Made by a program: the position numbers and the translations under genes. The notes below the pieces were generated by a model that was given only the letters and a program-made list of their open reading frames with translations, did not search any database and was not told the DNA's origin. Of a stretch of DNA of 64,000 nt, positions 1 through 11,700 are shown piece by piece. The DNA is from Polyodon spathula (lineage: Eukaryota; Chordata; Actinopteri; Acipenseriformes; Polyodontidae), in assembly GCF_017654505.1 (NCBI RefSeq), contig NC_054539.1, positions 73,624,413 through 73,688,412 of the forward strand, written 5' to 3'. The number at the start of each line of letters is the position of its first letter. Positions within the stretch are counted from its first letter, which is position 1.

Positions 1-187
1 TTGAACACAAAGCAGCCCTAAAAAGAAAGGGAATTTAGAATTAGACTGCTTTGTATTATACACGCTTTTTTTTTTTGAGTGACTAATTATTGTTTTTATT
101 TCCCCCCTAATTTGTAATATCCCATTATGTTTTTTTTTTCCTCACCACAGAGAGTCCCCACACATCCCAGGCGTTCTGAGGGTGTGA

Positions 188-1591
188 AAGCGTCCCCAGC
201 AAGGTTCTGCTTCTTTGCACAGCCTGGACTCAAACTGGTGCCATCCAAGCTGTGTGACTCATCCTGCGCTCACCCCGGGAGCGTCAGGGCCAATGTGATG
301 CCACCCTCGGGGTCCCCAGCAAGGTTCTGCCTCTTTGCACAGCCTGGACACAAACTGGTGCCATCCAAGCTGTGTGACTCATCCTGCGCTCACCCCGGGA
401 GCGTCAGGGCCAACGTGATGCCACCCTCGGGGTCCCCAGCAAGGTTCTGCCTCTTTGCACAGCCTGGACTCAAACTGGTGCCATCCAAGCTGTGTGACTC
501 ATCCTGCGTTCACCCCGGGAGTGTCAGGGCCAATGTGATGCCACCCTCGGGGTCCCCAGCAAGGTTCTGCCTCTTTGCACAGCCTGGACACAAACTGGTG
601 CCATCCAAGCTGTGTGACTCATCCTGCGCTCACCCCGGGAGCATCAGGGCCAATGTGATGCCACCCTCGGGGTCCCCAGCAAGGTTCTGCCTCTTTGCAC
701 AGCCTGGACTCAAACTGGTGCCATCCAACTGTGTGACTCATCCTGCGCTCACCCCGGGAGCATCAGGGCCAATGTGATGCCACCCTCGGGGTCCCCAGCA
801 AGGTTCTGCCTCTTTGCACAGCCTGGACACAAACTGGTGCCATCCAAGCTGTGTGACTCATCCTGCGCTCACCCCGGGAGTGTCAGGGCCAATGTGATGC
901 CACCCTCGGGGTCCCCAGCAAGGTTCTGCCTCTTTGCACAGCCTGGACACAAACTGGTGCCATCCAAGCTGTGTGACTCATCCTGCGTTCACCCCGGGAG
1001 TGTCAGGGCCAATGTGATGCCACCCTCGGGGTCCCCAGCAAGGTTCTGCCTCTTTGCACAGCCTGGACACAAACTGGTGCCATCCAAGCTGTGTGACTCA
1101 TCCTGCGCTCACCCCGGGAGCGTCAGGGCCAATGTGATGCCACCCTCGGGGTCCCCAGCAAGGTTCTGCCTCTTTGCACAGCCTGGACTCAAACTGGTGC
1201 CATCCAAGCTGTGTGACTCATCCTGCGCTCACCCCGGGAGCGTCAGGGCCAATGTGATGCCACCCTCGGAGTCCCCAGCAAGGTTCTGCCTCTTTGCACA
1301 GCCTGGACTCAAACTGGTGCCATCCAAGCTGTGTGACTCATCCTGCGCTCACCCCGGGAGTGTCAGGGCCAATGTGATGCCACCCTCGGGGTCCCCAGCA
1401 AGGTTCTGCCTCTTTGCACAGCCTGGACACAAACTGGTGCCATCCAAGCTGTGTGACTCATCCTGCGCTCACCCCGGGAGCGTCAGGGCCAATGTGATGC
1501 CACCCTCGGGGTCCCCAGCAAGGTTCTGCCTCTTTGCACAGCCTGGACACAAACTGGTGCCATCCAAGCTGTGTGACTCATCCTGCGCTCC
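188..1591. repeat. 120-bp tandem satellite, 12 copies
   Basis: Twelve head-to-tail copies of a 120-bp unit can be counted by the shared block AAGGTTCTGC, which recurs every 120 bp (about 201, 321, 441 and so on to 1,520). Copies differ by a few substitutions. One copy lacks a single base near 728. A diagnostic site (GGACTCAAACTGG versus GGACACAAACTGG) alternates in the first six copies and then becomes irregular, which suggests partial dimeric higher-order structure. Because 120 is divisible by three, the plus strand stays open and reads as 40-residue repeats; there is no start context, homology or splice structure, so I treat this as a satellite. It lies in ORC3 intron 1. Confidence 0.95.
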
Positions 1592-1616
1592 CAGCAGCAG
1601 CGCTTTAACTGGATGA

Positions 1617-2073
1617 GCCACTCTGTATTATGCATGCTTTTTTACAGTGGCATTTTTCATTTTTCACATAAACACACTTCTAATAATTCATAGAAATGCG
1701 CCAGTATTGTAGCCTTCATTTGTGACAATTGTTAATATGATTTTTTATTTTTTACAATCAACATATTTTCACGAATTAAAGCAGCTTGACGGTTTGCTGT
1801 TTAAAGTCACTCACTGTATGTAGTCAAGACCCTGCTACACCGCGAATCATCAGGAGGTTAGACATGCACAGAAACCACCAGTATAGGCAGACTTCACAAG
1901 TGCGTAAAGAGGCTTGAGAGACAGCACTGCAAATCAGCCACTGTTGAAATCCCAGTGTTAGAGCTGATTTTAGATTTTCATTCAGACACCACGCCTTGTT
2001 GTTTTAGCCTGACCAAGGTATATTTCACAGTGTAAAATAAAGTACACCAATCCAGTGTAATAATACGCAGCAT
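1617..2073. other. Unremarkable AT-rich part of ORC3 intron 1
   Basis: I see no exon, repeat family or RNA gene in this stretch between the satellite and the candidate LTR. Confidence 0.5.
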
Positions 2074-2076
2074 TGT

Positions 2077-2401
2077 TGTAACGGGCACGGCTGGACTGAC
2101 TCGCCGTTGCCACCTGCTGGTAGATTATGTGCCGTGCCCGGAGTACGGCAGTAGGGAGTGCTGGGAGTGGGAAATACCGTTATTATAAATGTTGTGATTA
2201 TTGTAAGTGCCCCTATCAGTTATTTTGCAATACCCTGTAATATGTGAATGTTACCTTCAGGCGAGGTAGTGCTCTGTTGATTGCCTAAACAAACCACATA
2301 GTACCTGTGACTTGGTGAATTATTCTCGTGCTCGCTACAATATTTACCTCTGTGGTAATAAAACAATATTTGACACGTTACTAAGTTTACTTGTCATTAC
2401 A
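2077..2401 (+). mobile_element. Candidate solo LTR
   Basis: A 325-bp block starts TGTAACGGGC and ends GTCATTACA, so its ends form the inverted pair TGTAA/TTACA with TG...CA termini. Inside are a TATA-like ATTATAAATG near 2,180 and AATAAA near 2,358, in the order expected for U3-R of an LTR. No clear target-site duplication is visible and no internal retroelement coding sequence lies nearby, so the call is tentative. It could instead be a MITE. Confidence 0.4.
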
Positions 2402-3333
2402 GCAGTGCGAATGAAAGAGATGTACATTTCACTCCCACAGTGTTAAATATTTTACACTATGGAAGTGTTATTTTATTAATTTACTTTTTCAAAAGTGTAA
2501 CTTTTACACCGTGGAGCCATATGCACACTGGAAAAGTAGAGTTGATTTAACTGGCCAATTTGCTGTGAAGAGATGCGCGATGGCATATGTAACCCGAGTA
2601 TCTTAACATAGCAAGGACTTGCTAAAAACGAATGCCTATTGAAAATAATGCAGAGCGTTACAGCCTGTATTTTAACATCTATAACATAAATCTTAAAACC
2701 GTGACAGTTACACTGATACAGACATAAAATACATTTAAGATTAATTCTGGGGTTTTGAAAACAAAAGCTGTCATTTCCTTATTTGGGTATAATTGTAACA
2801 CCTTTTCGGTATTCCACGACTTTCATTCCATGGAAAACGTCAATTCCACTTTTATTTTGTATATTACTATACAGTATCTTTCACCAGTGGGACAGTGATG
2901 TTTACAATTAAATTAGTATTTGGGATTTAAGACATAAACGGTCATTCTTTTTTTCTCCAGTATTTTATATTAATTTATATTTTTCTCCAATATTTTTGCG
3001 CATTCTTTCTTCTGTCATTGGTTTAGTATGTGCGTTATAAGTTTACGTAACTTGTCATTCGAAATAAACCGCACACGGTCGAGCGTGTCACCATTTACAG
3101 TATTAACAAACCCATACCGTTAGAAAATGTGAAACTCGCTGCTTGTTCCACAGTTATAAACAGGCGTGTCTGATCAATCCATTGCATTCGTTTACTTTAG
3201 GAATACAATCACATACATGCATAAATGCAACGAGCGTGGTGCAGTTATACAATGAAAGGTACTCTGCATCTGGTGAAACAAAAAAGCACAAGCAGCATCA
3301 ATCAAACAGCAAGAACCCCTTCGCCAGCCCTAC
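2402..3333. other. ORC3 intron 1, no recognisable feature
   Basis: This is AT-rich sequence up to the ORC3 exon 1 splice donor. The open frames here are short and lack homology. Confidence 0.5.
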
Positions 3334-3357
3334 CTTTGATACAGACGAAGTGGTCAT
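3334..3357 (-). CDS. orc3: ORC3, first coding exon (partial gene)
   Basis: The product is origin recognition complex subunit 3, part of the nuclear complex that marks replication origins and helps load MCM helicases. Only the first coding exon is present. On the minus strand, ATG at 3,357-3,355 opens MTTSSVSK and is followed by a GTAGGG donor at 3,333. This matches the N-terminus of vertebrate ORC3 as I recall it (MATSS-SKG). The placement, head to head with RARS2, is the conserved vertebrate arrangement. The remaining exons must lie left of the window, because the 3.3 kb of intron here contains none that I can see. The short match makes the exon alone weak evidence; synteny makes the call strong. 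Confidence 0.85.
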
Positions 3358-3694
3358 CTGTTCTCCGGTAGATGGTTGATGCAAGTTATGAACTTTTAAA
3401 ACTTCTACAGAAAATAAGAAAAAAATCGAATTACGAAGCACCTAAACACAGGTCTTTCCCGCGGTAGTGACGTATCAGGGTCAAACGCGGGTGATACCAA
3501 GAGTGAGCATTCTCATTGGTTCAGTGCGAGAAGCTTGGGGTTCGGGGGTCAGAACGCAAAAACAACGCGGAAACACGCGGGGTGAATGTCATCAGAGAGC
3601 CGCGACAGAGGCAACGTGTTTGCAGAGTGAAACGAGCCCTTGTTACACTGGGAACTGCATGCCATTGTAGAAATACCCGTAGGACTCTATGCAA
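3358..3694. promoter_or_regulatory. Bidirectional ORC3/RARS2 promoter region
   Basis: The two start codons are 337 bp apart on opposite strands. The interval is richer in CpG than its surroundings. It contains an E2F-like TTTCCCGC (3,455-3,462), a CRE-like TGACGT (3,468-3,473) and an inverted CCAAT box (ATTGG, 3,515-3,519). No TATA box is evident. The motif functions are inferred from consensus only. Confidence 0.6.
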
Positions 3695-5683
3695 ATGGCT
3701 TGTTATTTCCGAAGGGCGATAGCATCGCAGGTAATTTATACATTGCAAATATATTGCTACAGTATGCTAATAAACCATAAAGGCACTCCAAATAATTTAA
3801 ATGTTAAGACGTTTTAAACATAACTAGACACGACTGTATTTTATCACTGTGTTTTATATTTTGCAGTGCTTGCCCTGAATATTAACGTTTTGATTTTGCA
3901 ATAAAGACTGGCAAAGTAGAATGACAAAGTAGCATAAGCAAGTTTCAGTGGGAAGGGATGCTTGTGTCCCTATGTAGGGAATGTGTCTGCTTGCAAATTG
4001 AGAACTGAACCTGTTCTGGAAAGGTTCAGGTATAACCAACGGGTCTAGAATTGCGCAGGTTTGTAATAGTCCAGTACGTGTCATTTTGATTCAGAAGAGA
4101 TTTATTTACCGCAGTTCAGCGTTTTGGACTGTACGGGTCAGTAGTTATAAAATACATGTGATTCATTTTGCAATGTGCATGCAACATACAAGCCAAGTGT
4201 ACATTAAGCACGATAACACAAGGAATAAGGTAGAGCCCTGTGGTAGAATAGCTTTGATTGGGGTTGTGGGTAATTGCATACTATATACATGAAATATCAA
4301 ATCGATGTTCTGTTTTTCTGCCCAAGCTCTCCCGGGTTTTGGGACCACCAGAGGAGACGTTTATTACAGCAGTGTCAGCTGTCCCTGTCTCCAAAAAACG
4401 GTAAAGTATTCCAGAAGCCTTGCAGCAAGATTGGGCTCCAGGGAAAGATTTACACTTTAGAGTAAAAATATTGGAATTCATAAAGACTTAATTCGTGATT
4501 TGTTTTTAAAAGTATGTTGTTATGAAATAATATATACCCTGGGCCTATGAGATATAAGGTTTGATGTTTATGAAATTGCTATAGACTGTTGTGGGTTTCC
4601 CAGATGCTTCAGTATATATATTTTTATTTTTTGGTTTGATATAAATAAAACAGCCAGCTGAATGAGTCTGGTAGATTGTCTATGTTACAGGGTGGCATTA
4701 CAAGAACATTTACACAATAAGGAGAGCTACAGGTGGCACTTTCTAATTTCAGACCAGTTCAGTTTTTTTGCCTTCACATTTGGGAAAAAAAAATAACACG
4801 AATCCCTTATTTATTCATGCATCACTTATTTATTTATGAATCACTTATTTATTTATTCTCTGTTTGCCTTCACTGAAAAGCCCATGTTTACACTGTGTTC
4901 CCAGGCAATCTGCTGACTTCCGAGTCTCTGTGAGCGCCCTCATAGAGCACGGCTGTATCGAGTCCTCAGCAGATATCCAGGCTCAAACAGTGGAGCTGGC
5001 ACAGCAGGTACCTTATGAATTGTAATACCAGCCCCAGGGCACATTTGAAATGTCACTTATTTATGTCATATTCACAAAGAAAGATGCACAGAGAAGGACA
5101 TCTTGTGAAGCTTTAACCAGCAATCATTTCTTGTTGACTGCTAGCTGGACGGAGTAATGCTTTCAGTGTTATCAGTGTAAAAATATAATAACATCTGCTT
5201 TACTTATTGACTCAAGGCATAGCAGGCTTTCACATGTGTGAGAGAGACAAGCAGCAGAGACAAGCGACCTGTCCTCAGAAACGACCTTTACTTTCTATAG
5301 TAATGCTGGGGTTAAGAAGTAAGACATGGAGTTTGAAGAGGTGCAGAATGACCCACAGTGAGATGCATATTGAACAATGATCTTATTTATATTCTGCAAG
5401 GGGTGCTTCAGTATTAACCCCTTCGCTTTGATTTCAGCTGAGATGTGACGCTGTGGTGGATGAGATTGGCATTGGCCATGGGACAATACATTTTAAAATA
5501 AACAGAAATCTCCTGGCAGAAGTGAGTATTGTCAGCACTGTACTTTATCTGTGCTTCACTAAATAATATCAGTGCATGTTGTCGATTTTCTCTTGGCTAA
5601 GTTAATAAAACATTCAGCAAAGTAACTGTCAAAGAGAAAAGGCCTGTTGATCTGATAAAGCTAACAGGATTCACTTTTCTGAG

Positions 5684-5736
<53 letters not shown>

Positions 5737-8700
5737 AGTGATATCAGAGTAACTATAAGGTCATCCCTCTGAAATTCTGAGGAAACTCAATATATTGCCA
5801 AATGATTATCTGAAAATGATTAAGCTGGGCTATTAAGAAATGAAGATCTGGAACTGCATGCTTTTCCAGCACTCTAAGAATTGAGGTCTGACGTGTTTAG
5901 CTCAGGGCCTGTGGCTTTGTTACTAACCCTTATCCTGCAGCAGGGGGCAACAGGGAGCCGTTGAATTGCATGTTAAGAATGTCACCAGCCTCACATAACT
6001 CTTTGTATTGTAAAAGGTACATTCATTGACAGCGCTAACAGCTTCTGTCTTCGCTATGGCTTGAACTATTATCAATATTATTACCAAAATGTAACATGGA
6101 AATACTTTATTTAAAATGCATTTTAAATATTGTTTTTAACAGAGAATTCTTCAGAAAGTCTTTAACGATGGTCCACATTTTGGGGTCAAAAGTGAGCTTT
6201 TCCATCAGCGTCCAAAAGGAAGAACTGTGGTGGAATTTAGGTAAAACTCCTGTGCCTTGGGTTTATTTCTGTCATGCTGTACAAGCCAGCTGTCACATCC
6301 ACAGAATTACAGCACTATCACAGAGCAGACACACACAATGACAGCAGTGTCACAGAGCAGACACACACAATGACAGCACTGTCACAGAGCAGACACACAC
6401 AATGACAGCACTGTCACAGAGCAGACACACACAGGGATAGCACTATCACAGAGCAGACACACACAATGACAGCACTATCACAGAGCAGACACACACAATG
6501 ACAGCACTATCACAGAGCAGACACACACAATGACAGCACTGCCCCAGAGCAGACACACACAATGACAGCACTATCACAGAACAGACACACACAATGACAG
6601 CACTGTCACAGAGCAGACACACACAATGACAGCACTGCCCCAAAGCAGACACACACAATGACAGCACTGTCACAGAGCAGACACACACAATGACAGCACA
6701 GAGCAGACACACACAATGACAGCACTATCACAGAGCAGACACACACAATGACAGCACTGTCACAGAGCAGACACACACAATGACAGCACTATCACAGAGC
6801 AGACACACACAATGACAGCACTGCCCCAGAGCAGACACACACACCGCTACTCTGTTTCTTTCCATCTTTTCTTTGTGTAACTGCTAACTGGAAATGACAA
6901 AGACCTCTGCATGACTGCCTGACAGAGCTGGGACCAATTACCATTACAATCACAATCACAGTACAGCAGAAGTGTTTGCTGAAAGGCTGTTGTTTTCAAT
7001 TACAATTCAGTTACAGTAATTATATTTACACTAAAAGTAACATAACCAACACCACATGTTAACATGTTTACTCTTATACTAAATAACCAGCAATAATCAC
7101 AGGTACAAATACACAAACATACTATTGAACTTTATTTATTTTCAAACAGATCAGGTCACCAAAAGTGGTTGAAAATGCAAGAATAATGATTGTATTACAA
7201 ATAAATGCACAATTGACCTGTAATCGAGCAATGATGTGGTATACTTATACTTAGTTACGTAGATGTGCAAATGTTCAGCTGCAGTTACAATGACATTGCA
7301 GTGGCAGTTAATTCTGAGTTGCACAGTTCCTGTGATAATTAAGCCCAGGTGTGCTGCCTGGGGAGTTTTTTACTTCTGTGCATGACAAACTGTACCTGCA
7401 ATGCATAAATCTGCCTCATGCTTTCATTATATCAACAGCTCACCGAATATTGCGAAAAAATTTCATGTGGGCCACTTACGCTCCACTATAATTGGTAAGT
7501 GTGTTCAAAGCAATGTCATTTGTGTTAAGCTGGCTTGCACTGCCAAGCCCAGTTAGTTTACATGTACATTCAAGTGGTACACTGTGTTCATCCCTAACGT
7601 TAGCAGTACGAGGATCTCCAGATGTGGTCTTCTGGCAGCAGTGTCTGATGGTATTGCAGTGGAATGTTTCAGGGTGTTGATGTGACCAGTGCTCTGTGCT
7701 CAGTGATTGTCTCCTCTAATTCCTTTAGTGGAAATCCGAATCAAAGTCTGTTTATCAGAGCCGTCTCTTCTGTGCAGTTTGTGTAGACTAGCCTATCTTT
7801 CCCTACTTTAAAAGCTGGGGTGAAATAGGTTATTCTCAGGAATATTGACTTTACAGACACACTGTGCTACACCTATTGCTGTTGTAAACATAGCTGCTTC
7901 TGATGCTTGTCACAATGCCTTTCACGGTGGTCTCTTCACTGCACTCGCTTACCAGCTAGTGAAGTTGTTCATTTGAAAATAATAATAATAAAAAAAGTTA
8001 AACTTTTTTTTAGGTGGTCAAAATGTTGCCAGCATTGTGTAGCTGAGTTGTTTTCTCTAGTTAACATTTCTTATCTTTCGTTATCTTTTTCTGATGCCTA
8101 TGCTTTTCTGGCCAGGTAACTTCATAGCGAACCTGAAAGAAGCTCTGGGCAATTCTGTAACAAGGATCAATTATCTTGGTGACTGGGGCATGCAGTTTGG
8201 TAAGTAAAAACAAAAATGTATGATGCTTTTCTTTGTTAAACTCTTCTGATGTTTGTACACCTTCAGTTTGATCTCATCATTCAATGAAGTCGTAGATTGT
8301 GTGTTAAACAGCAAAGACCATTGTTGATTACACTGTGCAGTTGGTTCAATTAACCACAGATCCTATGAAGTGGCTTTCAGTGTAACCAGGATGTAAAAGT
8401 GTGTTGAGCATTCTCCTGTGGAATTTTTCGGTGTGGTTCTTTACAGTGACTGTTGTTTTAAGCAGGGATTGTGAAGGAGGTGCAGGGGTGTTGTGTAGGT
8501 GGTTGTCAGATCACGCTGTTCTCAGAAGCAGAGTGGGTATTGTTGCACAACAACTGGAACAATAGTCCCATTTAAGCCAGATGCCTCCAGAATATTTACA
8601 TGGAAACTTCTTTGACTTCTAGTCAAAGCAAAGAATTCTACTATGTTCCTTTAAGTTTTACGGCACGAATATTTGAATCTATCATTATACCATGTTACAG

Positions 8701-11700
8701 TTTTATATTTACCATGGAATGTTTTTGGATAAAGTTCTAGGAATAAAGTCTGTTCATAACCCATCAAAACAGACTTTTCTTTATGTAATGAATGAAGGAG
8801 CAAGCCTATTCCTTAATGACTGGCATTCTGCTGTTCATGCCAATACCATCTACCATGAAATAATAATAAAATGCTATAGGAGATTTCCCAGGGTTATATC
8901 TTTTACATTCTCATTAGATTGACCAACGGGTCATTACTATGGCTACATTTCTAAGGAAAACTGCTACTGTTACAGTTTCACCAGTTACAGTGGGTTTCAT
9001 TTTGATAGATAGACTGACTGATATGTGTGTTTGATTTTCCAAGTAGGATAGTTTTTATTTTTTTAGTAAGCATTTGGGTTAGTGTGATGTGAAGAGGTCA
9101 TGTGTTATTTGCTTTACAGTGCCTGTCTATTTTAAGCTACTGTTGTTGTGATTGTAGGTTTGCTGGGAGCTGGTTTTCAGCAGTTTGGCTCAGAAGAACA
9201 GTTGAAAGCGAATCCCCTACAGCACCTTTTTGATGTAGGTATTTGTCTTGCCAGCTCTCTGTGAAGTGCCCTAAAGGGTAAGCTTTAGATCAAGTGCTCT
9301 GATCTGACATGGAATGAACATCCTGTTAAGCTACTTACTGGCCAAAACATTCAGTCATTACAAACTGCCGTCTAAACATTCAGCAAAACCATTTTCCATG
9401 CAAGCCTCTCAAGCTATAAATAGGATTGCCAAATACAGTAGGAGACCACATCATTACACATACTGTATTGTCAGTAACTTTACTGATATTCATATTCAAG
9501 AGGATTCTTCGTTCATTCGGAACGCTGTTAGTGTTCACACAGCGATTCAGAAATGCTTTTGATGAAAGATAAAGGGTGTTTTACAATGGAGTTATTTGTT
9601 GTCTTGGAAAGGTCTTGGTTAAGTGGCCTAGTGCTAAGAGAGATTCTTTAAACAAAGCCACTTTTTGCTTTACTATTTGAAATAGTGTATTCTGCATTAG
9701 CCTTGCATGCTTCAGAAAAATATCTTTAGAAATGAATAAATCCATGTTTTCAATGTGTTTTCTAGGTCTATGTGCAAGTCAATAAGGCAGCTGAAGACGA
9801 TGAGAATATAAAGAATAATGCGCAGGAATTCTTTAGGAGGCTTGAAAATGGGAACAACCAGGCTTTATCACTCTGGCGACACTTCAGAGAAATCAGTATT
9901 GAAGAATATGCCAGAATCTACAAGGTGTGGAAAGTACTACAGGGATGAATTAGAAGGGTCCCCGAGTGGCTGCATGGTAAAAGCACAACCACATGGTGTG
10001 CAGGGTGAGTCATACAGTCAGGGGAGCGCAGGGGTCCCCTGAGTGTCTCCTCTGGTAAAAGCACAGCTGCATGGTGTGCAGGGTGAGTCTTACAGTCAGG
10101 GGAGAGCTGAGGCCCCTGAGAGTCTCCCCAGGTAAAAGCACAGCTGCATGGTGTGCAGGGTGAGTCTTACAGTCAGGGGAGCTCAGGGGTCCACCGAGGG
10201 TCTCCTCTGGTAAAAGCACAGCCGCATGGTGTGCAGGGTGAGTCATACAGTCAGGGGAGCGCAGGGGTCCCCTGAGGGTCTCCCCTGGTAAAAGCACAGC
10301 CGCATGGTGTGCAGGGTGAGTCATACAGTCAGGGGAGCGCAGTCTCTCCCCTGGTAAAAGCATGGAGGAGAGCAAAGCAATGCCTGTCAGCATTAGTGCA
10401 GCACTAAAGCTTTTCCAGCAAGGTTTTGCCGTTGACGGTGGTGCAAGAAGGCAATCTTTGTAAAGGGGATTTCTCGCACTGTTCCTGCAATGGTAGCTAT
10501 AGATGCCTCTCTGCAAGGTGGCCATTCCTGTCACTAGCGGCAATCCGTGACAGGTGTGTGGTCACCAGTGTGAAATCTACAGCAAACCGACTGGTGCATC
10601 TGTGGCCATTCCCAATACAATTGTCATTCGAGATGTTCACATTCCCAGGGAGCCAGTGCCTCAGCGGGGAAACTGATTTATTTACTTTTGGGCAGAAGCT
10701 TTTGGCCTTCTATTAAAGGATATCCCCGCAACCACACTGTGTTTACATTAATGTGTTACAAAGAACGTGTGTTCACCCATGAACTAAAGCACACCCTTTG
10801 ACAGCACCAGGCTGCTGTTGCTTCCTCAGGAGTAAGCGTTTACTGCTTGATTGGCTTTTCTCACAATTTTGTCTGCCAGGAGCTTGTGGTGCACAAATAA
10901 AGGTTGTGATCATCCAAATTAATCTTTGTATTTGTTTAAAGGGTTTTGTGTGTATAGTGTGTCCTTTCTAAAGCAAAGAATCCTGCAGTTTGTAAATATG
11001 ATTTCAGCTTTTTATTTGTTGACATAATGGGTTAAAACTGTTTATTTAACCCAAGACCATGAAAATGGTTCTTTTACAAAGCAAAACATGAACAAGTCTA
11101 CAAATATCAGTGGAACAAATGTTTGATAGTAAGCCATGAAAACAAGTTTTTGTTGTCTGTAATATTTTTCAGGATTTGTCTATATATCTACAATGTCAGT
11201 TGGAATACTGAATCCTGACAGTCAGGTGCCTTCGCTAATTTAACTCATTTTGTCTTTTAAAAGAAAAGAACCTGTGGCTAAAATATGCTTACGTTGCTTA
11301 ATAAAACTCCACAAAAGCTTGCTTTTTTTCTTATTGGAGCAATAATTGTTAACATTTATAGAGGTTTGGGGTTTAAGCACATAAGCCTACATTTGAACTG
11401 TGCATGCTGTGCATATATGTGTAAAATGCCAGTGGTGTTATATTTAGTTATATAAACAGCGACAGTATTTAAACAGCGATGGCATTTAGATCTGCACTGT
11501 ATTTAAACAGCGACGGCATTTAGATCTGCACTGTATTTAAACAGCGACATTATTTAGATCTGCACTGTATACCTGGATAGGTACATGGCTGCTCCAATTC
11601 TATCAGAGAAGGCTCCAGAATGGCCCATAAAGTCCTCGCTTTTGAAACTGCTCCTGTTGATGGAGCAGTCCTTTACCCAGTCTGTGTTTTTGTTCAGCGT

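Noticed and set aside
127..1616. Two long plus-strand open frames encoding cysteine-containing 40-residue repeats
   Set aside because: They exist because the satellite period is 120 bp. A one-base deletion breaks them, and there is no homology or gene context.
3143..3379. Plus-strand 78-residue frame upstream of RARS2
   Set aside because: It overlaps ORC3 exon 1 in antisense and has no homology.
6446..6712. Minus-strand open frame rich in CVSALGQ/VIVCVC repeats
   Set aside because: It is a translation of the 32-bp minisatellite in RARS2 intron 5.
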